Source: JAVXTH01 sp036641395 | GTDB taxonomy: Bacteria > Bacillota_I > Bacilli_A > Erysipelotrichales > Erysipelotrichaceae | Reading direction: 5' to 3' | Assembly (NCBI GenBank): GCA_036641395.1 | Contig: JAVWEY010000001.1 | Location: 62,001-126,000 of the forward strand | Length of the DNA: 64,000 nt | Shown: piece by piece, positions 52,698 to 62,033 of the stretch | Position numbering within the stretch: position 1 is the first letter of the stretch | Layout: each line of letters starts with the position of its first letter | The notes under the pieces: generated by a model | Database searches by the model: none | The model's input: the letters and a program-made list of their open reading frames with translations, nothing else | Told to the model about the DNA's origin: nothing | Program-made: the position numbers and the translations under genes

Positions 52698-54071
52698 TTA
52701 TTTATTAAATTGATTCATATCCATTTGTTTAAGTTGTCGATCGACCATAATTGAATTTGTTAATGAACCAGATACATTCAACATTGTTCGTATCATATCA
52801 ATAATTGGATCCACCGCTAATATTGGAGTGATCGATGCGAAAGCACTACCTAGGCCAACTCCAGAAATAGAAAGAGATGCAGCCATCGTACTTGTCCCTG
52901 GTATTCCAGCAATTCCAATTGAACCAATGCTTACCACAATCACTACCATCATAAGAAAACTTATATCAATTGGTGTTTGAGTAATATTTGCGACATATAC
53001 AATCAACATTGCCGGAAATACCCCAGCACAGCCTTGCATTCCTGCTGTTGTATTAAAACTAGCGACAAAGTTAGCGGTACCATTTGATACCCCTAAATCA
53101 TTTGTTAGGGTTGTTAGGGTTGCTGGTAAGACACCTAACGAACTTCTTGAGGTAAAGGCTAGTAAAAGGAGCGAATAGCTCTTTTTCACATAAATTATTG
53201 GATTCACTTTAAATAGTGTCAAAGCAAACAATTGAATTAGAAATTGAATTGCACATGCAAGATATAACACTATGATAAACTTACCTACTTCCATAATACT
53301 AGATAACCCTCGTTGAGCAATTGTATTTGCTAGTAAAGCTAATACAGCGTATGGCATACCTTTAATAATACTCATCGCAATGCTAATGATAATCTTATGT
53401 AAGGCATTAATTAAATCGTAAAACACTTTCATTACTTCTGGATATTTACGATTCATTAAACGTGCCGCAAAAGCGATAAATGTTGCAAATATAACGATGC
53501 CAACAATATTATTATTTACCATTGCTTCAATCGGATTACTTGGAATTAAGTTTTGAAGTGTTGTCACAATTGGTACAACCTCGCGAATTCCATTCGTTCC
53601 ACTCACCTTTTGTATACCTGCCCCAAGTTGAAACAGCATTCCTAGCGTTAATCCAACTATCGATGCGACTACCACCATTCCCATCGTCGTTATAATTCCG
53701 CGTCTAATTAATTTATTAACATTCACTTCTTGTTCCATATAAATAATAACTCGGATAATTGAAATCATAACCAGTGGAATAACTAACATTCGAATTAAAT
53801 TAATAAAACCATTTCCGATTAAAGAATACCACATCGATGTTTCACTCACAAAAGTTAAACTCATCGGGCTTGAATTAAATCCTGAAACTGCCTGAATACT
53901 AAATCCGATAATTAAGCCAAATATCGTACCCATTATTACTTTACTAGAAAAACTAAATCGTTTCTTTGGTAATTTAAATATAAATAAAGCTAATAACAAA
54001 TATATAACAATAAATAAAATGGTTTTAAAATCACTTATCATTAAAAATTGTTTTAAGAAAACATCACTCAT
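52698..54071 (-). CDS. tcyP: Dicarboxylate/amino acid:cation symporter (TcyP-like cystine transporter)
   Basis: The 457-residue protein has the DAACS fold with eight helices; the hallmarks are SRSSLGVLPATLTTL (serine-rich reentrant loop), FNTTAGMQGCAGVFPAML and GIAGIPGTSTMAASLS. The length and the extended N-terminus (FIVIYLLLALFIFKLPKKRF) match TcyP cystine importers better than glutamate carriers. GAGGAG precedes the ATG. Confidence 0.85.
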   Translation of the reverse strand: MSDVFLKQFLMISDFKTILFIVIYLLLALFIFKLPKKRFSFSSKVIMGTIFGLIIGFSIQAVSGFNSSPMSLTFVSETSMWYSLIGNGFINLIRMLVIPLVMISIIRVIIYMEQEVNVNKLIRRGIITTMGMVVVASIVGLTLGMLFQLGAGIQKVSGTNGIREVVPIVTTLQNLIPSNPIEAMVNNNIVGIVIFATFIAFAARLMNRKYPEVMKVFYDLINALHKIIISIAMSIIKGMPYAVLALLANTIAQRGLSSIMEVGKFIIVLYLACAIQFLIQLFALTLFKVNPIIYVKKSYSLLLLAFTSRSSLGVLPATLTTLTNDLGVSNGTANFVASFNTTAGMQGCAGVFPAMLIVYVANITQTPIDISFLMMVVIVVSIGSIGIAGIPGTSTMAASLSISGVGLGSAFASITPILAVDPIIDMIRTMLNVSGSLTNSIMVDRQLKQMDMNQFNK

Positions 54072-54172
54072 TGTAAAATCACTCCTCGTGTTTAAGATTA
54101 TGCAATCATATAGAAAAGTTATTTAATAATCAACTCATATGCTTAATAAATTCTCTATAATTAAACAGCACG

Positions 54173-54796
54173 TTACTCAACATTGAAAAGTTTAATTTCT
54201 TTTCCAATTTTCATAATTGCTTGATTATTACTGATAAGGATCAAATTATAATTGTCTGAATAGGTTTGAACAATTCTTTTTACTACATTTTTAAATGGTG
54301 CATTATTAGCATGTGGAACAATTGAAAATTCAGTAATTGCTAAAGCATGGTATTCTCCGTTCAACCCAAGAGCAACTTTAGGCGAATCCATTATTGAGGC
54401 ATATTTAATATTTTCAGATAAAATCATTGAGCCAGCAGATTCTCCAATATAAGGTTTCCCATTACGAATTTGTTCTACAATTAGTTTATCCACACCTGTT
54501 TTTCTTAATGCATCTAAAAGAAAAAAAGTGTTACCTCCTGCCACATAGATTAAGTCAGATTTAATGATTTTATCCTCTATTTCATCTGTAGAAGCAGTCG
54601 AAATTTCTAATTCCATAATATCCATTCCATGCTTCTCCAACGCTTTTTTTCCAGCACTGACAAAAAAATCGACTTTTTCAGGTATACTAGCCGTAGTAAT
54701 AAAACATACTTTTTTACCTGCTGGGTCTGCTTCCAAAAAATTTGGTATTAAATTTGCAACTTTTTTAAAATATGAAGTTAATAATAACCTTTCCAT
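54173..54796 (-). CDS. Peptidase E family protein (S51)
   Basis: The 207-residue protein has a class I glutaminase-like fold with nucleophile Ser in IGESAGSMILSE and GNTFFLLDALRKTGVD before it. Peptidase E cleaves Asp-X dipeptides; cyanophycinase is a relative. GGAGG precedes the ATG. It is divergent from the WYL regulator, 98 bases apart, which may control it. Confidence 0.85.
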   Translation of the reverse strand: MERLLLTSYFKKVANLIPNFLEADPAGKKVCFITTASIPEKVDFFVSAGKKALEKHGMDIMELEISTASTDEIEDKIIKSDLIYVAGGNTFFLLDALRKTGVDKLIVEQIRNGKPYIGESAGSMILSENIKYASIMDSPKVALGLNGEYHALAITEFSIVPHANNAPFKNVVKRIVQTYSDNYNLILISNNQAIMKIGKEIKLFNVE

Positions 54797-54894
54797 CCTC
54801 GTATTTCCTCCTTTAATTCATGTTTCATATATAGTATAATACTAAAAGGTTTCAAAACATGACACCATTATTATGAATTTGGAGGCAAATTATA

Positions 54895-55836
54895 ATGCAA
54901 AAATCCACAAGGCTTAATGATATGATGATTTTTCTTAATAATAGAACTTATTTTAACTTGAGAGACATAATGCAAGAATATGGAATTTCAAAAAGTACAG
55001 CTCTTAGGGATATACAAGCCTTAGAGGAAATAGGTATGCCTATATATTCGGAGCACGGAAGGAATGGGCGTTACGGAATACTAAAAAATCGACTTCTTTC
55101 TCCAATCATATTTACTGTCGATGAAATGTATGCTTTGTATTTTGCCATGCTTACTTTAAATGCTTACGAATCAACCCCATTCCATTTAAGTGTAGAAAAG
55201 TTAAAAGAAAAGTTTGAGATTTGCCTTTCAAACGAACTCATCGGCAACATACACAAAATGGAAAGTGTTTTAAAATTTGAGGAAACAAAGCATTATAATA
55301 GTAGCCCATTTCTGAAAGAAATACTACAAAGCATCCTTGAAAATACCGTATGTAAAGTTGTCTATAAGAAAGAGGGAAAAAGAAAATTATTTCAAATCCA
55401 GTTTTTAAATATATCATCATCTTTCGGACAATGGTATGTGACAGGATTTAATTTTGATACTCAAAGAACACAAGTGCTTCGATGTGATAAAATTGTTGAT
55501 ATTTTAAAGAGCGATGTATATAATGCCAAACCAATAGAGGAACTCCTTAATTCTTCAACTAACATATTCAAATCTCGAGATGCTACCGACTTTGAAGTTC
55601 ATATTTCTTCCAAAGGGGTTGATTTATTTCAGAAAGAAAACTATCCATCTATGGAATTACATTGTATTAATGGACAATATATTATAAAGGGATTTTATAA
55701 TAAGGGGGAGGAGTTATTCATAGCAGATTATTTCATTCCATATGGAAAATACACAAAGTCTATCCGCCCTATACAGTTTAAAAAGCTACTTCAAGATAGG
55801 CTCTGTGAATTATCACAACATTATCAAATGCTTTAA
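54895..55836 (+). CDS. WYL-domain transcription regulator (YafY-like)
   Basis: The 313-residue protein has an N-terminal HTH_11 (FNLRDIMQEYGISKSTALRD, IQALEEIGMPIYSEHGRNG), a linker helix region and a WYL domain (SSSFGQWYVTGFNFDTQRTQ, LRCDKIVDIL). GGAGG lies before the ATG. It probably regulates itself and the divergent peptidase. Codon use is similar to neighbours, though this pair looks like an accessory insert. Confidence 0.88.
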   Translation: MQKSTRLNDMMIFLNNRTYFNLRDIMQEYGISKSTALRDIQALEEIGMPIYSEHGRNGRYGILKNRLLSPIIFTVDEMYALYFAMLTLNAYESTPFHLSVEKLKEKFEICLSNELIGNIHKMESVLKFEETKHYNSSPFLKEILQSILENTVCKVVYKKEGKRKLFQIQFLNISSSFGQWYVTGFNFDTQRTQVLRCDKIVDILKSDVYNAKPIEELLNSSTNIFKSRDATDFEVHISSKGVDLFQKENYPSMELHCINGQYIIKGFYNKGEELFIADYFIPYGKYTKSIRPIQFKKLLQDRLCELSQHYQML

Positions 55837-55915
55837 GCGTACAAATATTATTTATCAAAGATGTTAAATAGATATATTCTTTTATTAATAATTAATTTTA
55901 ATCTTACTACCATAG

Positions 55916-55943
55916 AAAAAGCAACCTAGATTTTAGGTTGCTT
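55916..55943 (-). terminator. Terminator of the ATP-grasp/esterase operon
   Basis: AAGCAACCTA / TAGGTTGCTT and a T-run on the minus strand; the esterase stop lies inside the stem. Confidence 0.9.
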
Positions 55944-56678
55944 GAATATTACACTTAAAAAATAAGGCAATTGCTTTTGCCACCATACCCAGTCATGATT
56001 TACATCATAACCCCAATAATCAATCCATGCGGGAATCTGTTTATTTTCAAAGATTTCTTGTAACTTGTTTAAACTTTGTATCATATCATCTTCATAAGCA
56101 CCTTGACCAACGCAAGCAATTATTTGATGCTGGCGATAGAGCGCTAAATATGGATGTTCATCGCTTATACTTTTCAAATAATCAATCGGAGAGTTTTTTA
56201 AAACCAACTCATCAATATAGTCATGAAAGAAATAACTTGCGGAATAAATACCACTAAGTGATATAACTGCATCAAAGATCATCGGATAACGTAAGAAGAA
56301 ATTCATCGCATGCATGCCACCCATACTACAACCCGTACTCATGAAGCTTCCTTGATAATTCAATTTTTCTTTAACACTTGGTATCAATTCTTCGATTATG
56401 TAGGATACCCATGCCTCATGTTTCACTATTCGCAAGTGTGGATCTTCCTTAATACATGAAAATGTTTCTTCATCAATACTGTCAACACAAATATAACACA
56501 AACGCTTCGATTCAACGAATTCACTTGTCACATGAACCATATCAAAATTTTCAAAGTCATAAAAGCGACCATTTTGAGGGGCAAATACAATACAAGGTTT
56601 ACCTTGATTACCGAACATTTTAAATTCCATGAAACGCTTTAAATAGTGACTATATTCTTTATAATATACAACTTCCAT
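55926..56678 (-). CDS. Putative esterase (alpha/beta hydrolase)
   Basis: The 250-residue protein has the esterase-D-like nucleophile Ser in MSTGCSMGGMHAMNFFLRYP and a catalytic His in NHDWVWWQKQLPYF. No signal peptide, so cytosolic. Four bases separate it from the ATP-grasp gene stop, so both are made together. Substrate unknown. Confidence 0.85.
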   Translation of the reverse strand: MEVVYYKEYSHYLKRFMEFKMFGNQGKPCIVFAPQNGRFYDFENFDMVHVTSEFVESKRLCYICVDSIDEETFSCIKEDPHLRIVKHEAWVSYIIEELIPSVKEKLNYQGSFMSTGCSMGGMHAMNFFLRYPMIFDAVISLSGIYSASYFFHDYIDELVLKNSPIDYLKSISDEHPYLALYRQHQIIACVGQGAYEDDMIQSLNKLQEIFENKQIPAWIDYWGYDVNHDWVWWQKQLPYFLSVIFKQPKI

Positions 56679-56681
56679 ACA

Positions 56682-57878
56682 TCATTCATCCTTCATTGCT
56701 TGAACGTATTTAATAAAGGAATGAACTGCTTTTAATGATTCAAAACATGCGATATACATATCATTCCCCATTGCCCCTGATAGAATATCTGGCATTCGCT
56801 CTTGCATCTTAATTACTTTTTTATATTTAAAAATGATTTCATCTTTATTATGTTGATAAACTTTACCATCACGTTGTGATGCATAGACACAATACCAATC
56901 CCGTTTATCACTTGGATCAATCCATTGATCAAAACAAACCATATCTGCATAGATGTGATAAATATCAATCGATCCCGCATAGTTCATCATATCTGGAGTA
57001 TAACCTCCAGGTGGGCGCATATTAACTTCTAATGCAACTAAGTCCCCAATTTTCCCTAAGCCTTCTTTTGCTTTTGTTAAGCGAAAGAATTCAAAATGGA
57101 AAAATCTTGAATTTGTTCGGAATGCTTTCACAACTCTTCTACCTACATCACGTACATCTTCCGGTACTTCTTTTTGTGTATAATAAGCAAGATGACCATG
57201 CTCATTCACAATATCCATAATCGAAGATGGAAAGATATGGGATGTATCATATAACACTTCTCTTTGTGAATTGGCAATTCCATCATAGGAAGTAATTACC
57301 CCTTCAATAAATTCTTCCATAATATAAGCAGTTAATGCTTCATCCGTGAACAATTTCTTTAACTCTGCATTATTATGAACTTTATAAGTGGCCTGTGCTC
57401 CTACCCCAACATCTGGTTTTAAGATAATTGGATAACCGACTTTATGGCAGAATTCAATTGCTCGCTCATAAGTAGTAACATTTTGATAGCGAGCACAAGG
57501 GACTCCTGCACAGCGATAAAACTCTTTCATCGCTGTTTTACTCTTTATATCATGAATTTGCTCTAACTTAAATCCACTGGTAATATTAAAATCACTTCTC
57601 AAATGAGCATCTTGTTCTAACCAATATTCATTATTTGATTCTAACCAATCAATCTTTCCATATTGAAAAGCAAAATAAGCAACCGCTTTGTACATCTGAT
57701 GATAATCTTCCATATTATCCACTCGATAATATTCATTTAAAGATTGTTTTAATTCTTCACTTAACTCATCATAAGCACTGTCCCCAATTCCTAAAACGTG
57801 AACGCCTTTACTTTTTAATCGATCACAAAAGTTCCAATATGTTTTAGGAAACTGTGGTGATATCCATATAAAATTCAT
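56682..57878 (-). CDS. ATP-grasp ligase of unknown product
   Basis: The 398-residue protein has an N-terminal Rossmann-like domain (IWISPQFPKTYWNF), then an ATP-grasp core: GYPIILKPDVGVGAQATYKV, MEEFIEGVITSYDGI, RFFHFEFFRL and LEVNMRPPGGYTPDMMNYAG with the Mg ligands. Such enzymes join a carboxylate to an amine or thiol. Coupled with an esterase, it may build and trim a small peptide or cell-wall precursor (inference). GAGGTGAGC precedes the ATG. Confidence 0.85.
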   Translation of the reverse strand: MNFIWISPQFPKTYWNFCDRLKSKGVHVLGIGDSAYDELSEELKQSLNEYYRVDNMEDYHQMYKAVAYFAFQYGKIDWLESNNEYWLEQDAHLRSDFNITSGFKLEQIHDIKSKTAMKEFYRCAGVPCARYQNVTTYERAIEFCHKVGYPIILKPDVGVGAQATYKVHNNAELKKLFTDEALTAYIMEEFIEGVITSYDGIANSQREVLYDTSHIFPSSIMDIVNEHGHLAYYTQKEVPEDVRDVGRRVVKAFRTNSRFFHFEFFRLTKAKEGLGKIGDLVALEVNMRPPGGYTPDMMNYAGSIDIYHIYADMVCFDQWIDPSDKRDWYCVYASQRDGKVYQHNKDEIIFKYKKVIKMQERMPDILSGAMGNDMYIACFESLKAVHSFIKYVQAMKDE

Positions 57879-57961
57879 AACTGCTCACCTCATATCTTTC
57901 TTATATTATAACATTTTTATACCCTTAATTATATAACTTAAAAAAGCAATTTGTTTATAAA

Positions 57962-59272
57962 TTACTTTATATATTGATGATCCTTTGAATATTCATAGAG
58001 TTGTGAAATATTGACTAATTGATAGCCTGCCTCTATTAATTCAGGTATTAATATAATCGCTGCTTGGGCACTGGTTGGATATAAATCATGCATCAAAATA
58101 ATATCTTTATCTTTAACACTATTCATGACTTTATCAACAATCGTTTTCGTATTCTTACTACGCCAATCTTCACTATCTAGTGTCCATGTGACAATCCGTT
58201 GATTTCCAATACATGACATTAATATTTCATTACGTGCACCATAAGGAGGACGAATAGTTTTTGGATATTGATTAGTTATCTCGTAAATGGCATCTTGACT
58301 CATTTTTATTTCTTCTAGCATGACACGTTTACTAAGGGTTGTTAGTTGCAAATGATGATAGGTATGATTACCAATTTCACTCCCTTCTATCACCATTCTC
58401 TGTAGTAAATCTGGAGCAGCATTAACTCTTGAACCTAAAACATAAAAAGTCGCAACACTGTTATTCTCTTTTAAACAATCAAGAATAGCAGTTGTATAGG
58501 TACGAGTGGGTCCATCATCAAAACTCAATGCAACCATTGGTTTATCAGGATCAATATTAGTAATAGGAAGATTCAATACTTGACGATACGGTACAAATAC
58601 TGCTTTTGACGCTTGTTTTAAAGTCGTATAATCATGAAGTTTTTCATAAGTCAGGGAAAAACTTGCTGCTTCATCAAATATCGTATGTGGTTCAAAATAA
58701 AATTCAATTGCTTCATCTTTCAATGAAAAGTTTTGATAATGACGGACTAATGGTGCAATCGCAATTTTAAAACTAGTTTGATTTATTTCTTCAAAAAAGT
58801 TAGTTTCAAAATAATGAGTTGCCAATTTTGAGATAAAACTTAAATAATCACCTTTCATAATATTGGATAATTCAAAGAAATCTTTCTTCTTCAAATCATA
58901 ATGTATTGTTTTTATAAATTGATGACTATGATAAATTGTTTCATAAAACTTTAATTGAATAGTAAGATAACGATTTTCTTTTATAAAAGAATCATACTTA
59001 ACATTAAATTCTGCTTTGCGTTTTTCTTTATAATGTTTCATTTTATCTAAAAAGTTAGTTTGTTCTTTAAGAACAATCTTTTTAATTTCTTTATTTAATT
59101 GTTTAACTTTTCCTTGTGGATAACATACATTCATATAATAATGTTTCTTATATTGTAGTTTCATTTCACTATTACCATACCATTTATCATGGTTTGGTAG
59201 TTTTTCTTGTTGAAAACAACCAGAAATTAGAAAAACGACTAGAATAATCAAAAATAGTTGCTTTTTATTCAT
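57962..59272 (-). CDS. Polysaccharide deacetylase lipoprotein (PdaC-like)
   Basis: The 436-residue protein has lipobox LISGCF, a basic N-terminal domain of DUF4163/DUF3298 type (~20-200), and a C-terminal NodB domain: VALSFDDGPTRTYTTAILD, GNHTYHHLQL (metal HxxxH), RPPYGAR and a final IILMHDLYPTS. It deacetylates cell-wall glycans. AGGTGG precedes the ATG at 59272; a longer start has none. Divergent from typA. Confidence 0.9.
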   Translation of the reverse strand: MNKKQLFLIILVVFLISGCFQQEKLPNHDKWYGNSEMKLQYKKHYYMNVCYPQGKVKQLNKEIKKIVLKEQTNFLDKMKHYKEKRKAEFNVKYDSFIKENRYLTIQLKFYETIYHSHQFIKTIHYDLKKKDFFELSNIMKGDYLSFISKLATHYFETNFFEEINQTSFKIAIAPLVRHYQNFSLKDEAIEFYFEPHTIFDEAASFSLTYEKLHDYTTLKQASKAVFVPYRQVLNLPITNIDPDKPMVALSFDDGPTRTYTTAILDCLKENNSVATFYVLGSRVNAAPDLLQRMVIEGSEIGNHTYHHLQLTTLSKRVMLEEIKMSQDAIYEITNQYPKTIRPPYGARNEILMSCIGNQRIVTWTLDSEDWRSKNTKTIVDKVMNSVKDKDIILMHDLYPTSAQAAIILIPELIEAGYQLVNISQLYEYSKDHQYIK

Positions 59273-59400
59273 AATAACCACCTTTTCTATACAGTATAGT
59301 GATTTATTTGCTGCTTTCATGCATTATTTAAATAAAAAAATTGTAATTATTGCGATTTCGTTATATGATGTATCTTGTATTTCAAAAGGTAGGAAACAAT

Positions 59401-61236
59401 ATGACAAATAAAGAAAAAATTATCAATATCGCAGTTATCGCCCACGTTGATGCAGGTAAATCCACCCTCGTTGATGCATTTTTAAGACAGAGTGACGTCT
59501 TTAGAAGTAATGAAGAAGTCGTTGATTGTGTCATGGATAGTAATGATTTAGAAAGAGAACGTGGTATCACGATCTATTCTAAGAACTGTAGTGTAATTCA
59601 CAAGGGAGTTAAAATCAACGTTGTTGACACTCCTGGCCATGCTGACTTCTCAAGTGAAGTAGAACGAATTATGAAAACCGTTGATACTGTTATTTTATTA
59701 GTAGACTCAAGTGAAGGTCCAATGCCACAAACACGTTTTGTGTTATCAAAGGCCTTAGAATTTGGTATACGCCCAATTCTTCTAATTAATAAAATTGACA
59801 AAAAAGATCAACGTGCAGCTGAAGTAGTCGATGAAGTTTATGATTTATTCCTAGACTTAAATGCTACCGATGCACAATTAGATTTCCCAATTCTTTATGG
59901 TATTACCAAAAGAGGTGTTGTTCAATATGAAGTAGATCAACCAAGTGAAAACATTGATCCTTTGTTTGATACAATTATGAAGCACGTTGATGCTTATCCT
60001 GATTTTGATGAAGAACCATTACAAATGCAAGTTAGTGCACTAGCTTATGATGAATACATCGGCCGTTTAGGTATCGGTAGAATCTACCAAGGTGTTCTTC
60101 ATGAAGGTGACAGCGTTGTTGTTTGTGATAGTTTTGGAAACCAACGTACGAAACAAATTTCACAACTATTTGTTTATGCTGGTTTAAAAAGAATTCGTGC
60201 AAGTGTTGTCTATAGTGGTGATATCGTTGTTGTATCAGGAATTGCTGATATTTCAATCGGTGAAACATTATGCCAAAAAGACAACTTGATCCCAATGCCA
60301 ACAATTAAGATTGAAGAACCAACTTTATCAATGAACTTTATTGTTAATAAATCTCCATTTGCAGGACAAGTAGGAAAATACGTTACTTCTCGAAATTTAA
60401 AAGAACGTTTAGAAAAAGAATTAGAAGTTAATGTTGGATTGAAAGTTGAAAGTACCGAGAGTGGTGACAGTTTTAAAGTCAGCGGTCGTGGTGAATTACA
60501 TATTTCAATCTTGTTGGAAAATATGCGTCGTGAAGGCTTTGAAATTGCTGTTTCAAAACCACAAGTTATCCTTCATCGTAATGCTGAAGGTCAAACTGTA
60601 GAACCAATTGAAGAAGTAATTGCAATTGCACCTGAAGAATATAGTGGTTCAATTATCTCTAAATTAAATCTTCGTAAAGGGGTTATGGTTGACATGGTTG
60701 AGGAAAACGGTTATTGCCGAATTACTTATCATGCACCAACTCGTGGTCTATTAGGTTATCGTACTGAATTCATCAATGATACTCGTGGTGAAGGTACCTT
60801 AGTTCGTAGAATTGAAGGTTATGATTTATACAAGGGTGAAATTATGCAACGTACTAACGGTGCTTTGATTTCTACCGATACTGGTAAGGCAATGACTTAT
60901 GCTTTATGGAACCTACAAGAACGTGGTACTTTATTCATCACTCCACAAACACCTGTTTATGAAGGAATGATTATTGGAGTAAGTGCTCGTAATGTTGATA
61001 TGGATGTAAATCCACTTAAGAATAAGAAATTAACGGCAATTCGTTCAACTGGTAACGATGAAGCAATGCACTTAGTTCCTGCTAAAATTCTTACATTAGA
61101 AGAAGCCTTAGAATTTATTAATGATGATGAATTAGTAGAGATTACACCAGAAGTAATTCGTCTACGTAAAAAAGGTCTAAAACCATTTGAACGTCGTCAA
61201 TTCTATCGTGAAAAAGTATCAGATGAAATTATCTAA
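59401..61236 (+). CDS. typA: Ribosome-binding GTPase TypA/BipA
   Basis: The 611-residue translational GTPase has G1 AHVDAGKST, G2 RGITI, G3 DTPGHADFSSEV and G4 NKIDK, then beta-barrel, EF-G domain III/V and the BipA C-terminal domain. It helps ribosome assembly and stress responses. GGTAGGAAACAAT precedes the ATG at 59401. Strong terminator follows. Confidence 0.97.
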   Translation: MTNKEKIINIAVIAHVDAGKSTLVDAFLRQSDVFRSNEEVVDCVMDSNDLERERGITIYSKNCSVIHKGVKINVVDTPGHADFSSEVERIMKTVDTVILLVDSSEGPMPQTRFVLSKALEFGIRPILLINKIDKKDQRAAEVVDEVYDLFLDLNATDAQLDFPILYGITKRGVVQYEVDQPSENIDPLFDTIMKHVDAYPDFDEEPLQMQVSALAYDEYIGRLGIGRIYQGVLHEGDSVVVCDSFGNQRTKQISQLFVYAGLKRIRASVVYSGDIVVVSGIADISIGETLCQKDNLIPMPTIKIEEPTLSMNFIVNKSPFAGQVGKYVTSRNLKERLEKELEVNVGLKVESTESGDSFKVSGRGELHISILLENMRREGFEIAVSKPQVILHRNAEGQTVEPIEEVIAIAPEEYSGSIISKLNLRKGVMVDMVEENGYCRITYHAPTRGLLGYRTEFINDTRGEGTLVRRIEGYDLYKGEIMQRTNGALISTDTGKAMTYALWNLQERGTLFITPQTPVYEGMIIGVSARNVDMDVNPLKNKKLTAIRSTGNDEAMHLVPAKILTLEEALEFINDDELVEITPEVIRLRKKGLKPFERRQFYREKVSDEII

Positions 61237-61251
61237 AAGATTATTATTTGT

Positions 61252-61279
61252 CATCGGGTTTTAACCCGATGGCTTTTTT
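61252..61279 (+). terminator. Terminator of typA
   Basis: CATCGGGTT / AACCCGATG with a two-base loop, then a T-run. Confidence 0.9.
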
Positions 61280-61315
61280 TAACTATAAACTACCATTAAA
61301 AATAATGACTCATAT

Positions 61316-61356
61316 AAAAAGATAGTCCTGCTGATTTAAAATCAGCAGAACTATCT
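61316..61356 (-). terminator. Terminator of the pncB operon
   Basis: Long stem AGATAGT.CTGCTGATT / AATCAGCAG.ACTATCT with one mispair, then five T on the minus strand. Confidence 0.9.
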
Positions 61357-61376
61357 AATTGAATCATAAATATTTT

Positions 61377-62033
61377 CTAATTTGTAATTTCTTTTTTTAT
61401 ATTTATTTCATAGAACTTTTCTGAAATATTGGTAAAGAAATTATCTTTGCCACTTTGATAATGTTTTATCACCCAATAAGTTATAAATAAACCTCCAAGA
61501 AAGGCAGATAACATATCAGTAATCGTATCATGTACTCCTTGGGTATAATGATGGATTGCATCGTTATTAAAAAAGATTAGAATTGCATATTCATAAAACT
61601 CCCAAAAGACCGCAATCGCAAGATTAAAGGCATTGATAAAGACAATTAGTAAATGATAGTCTTCTTTTGTTTTGGCTTTCTTACATTTTTTTATGGTTGA
61701 AAAGACAATTAAAGCTAATAAGGAAGCGAAAATACCAGAACATAGATGAACAACCTTATCAAAATATAAAATTGAATAACCACCCAAGCAACTACCAATT
61801 AAAGAGGCAAAGTAACAAAAAGCTGTTGAAATGATATAAATTTCTTCAATTGGTTTAAAATGAAATATTTTAAATGCAATCACAACAATTAAGGGACACA
61901 TTGTCGCAACAAAACTCATTGCGACGCCATTCATATCTTTGGTGATTATATTATCATAAAACGCATAAGCTAACGTTATAATATAAATTAAAATACTGAG
62001 GTTCAATCCTTTTTTTAATGTTTGTTTACTCAT
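61377..62033 (-). CDS. DUF2238 (YjdF-type) membrane protein
   Basis: The 218-residue protein has six helices with the family motifs FDKVVHLCSGIFASLLAL, AVFWEFYEYAILIFF and GVHDTITDMLSAFLGGLFIT. Function unknown. Its ATG overlaps the pncB stop, so it is translated with pncB. Confidence 0.85.
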   Translation of the reverse strand: MSKQTLKKGLNLSILIYIITLAYAFYDNIITKDMNGVAMSFVATMCPLIVVIAFKIFHFKPIEEIYIISTAFCYFASLIGSCLGGYSILYFDKVVHLCSGIFASLLALIVFSTIKKCKKAKTKEDYHLLIVFINAFNLAIAVFWEFYEYAILIFFNNDAIHHYTQGVHDTITDMLSAFLGGLFITYWVIKHYQSGKDNFFTNISEKFYEINIKKEITN

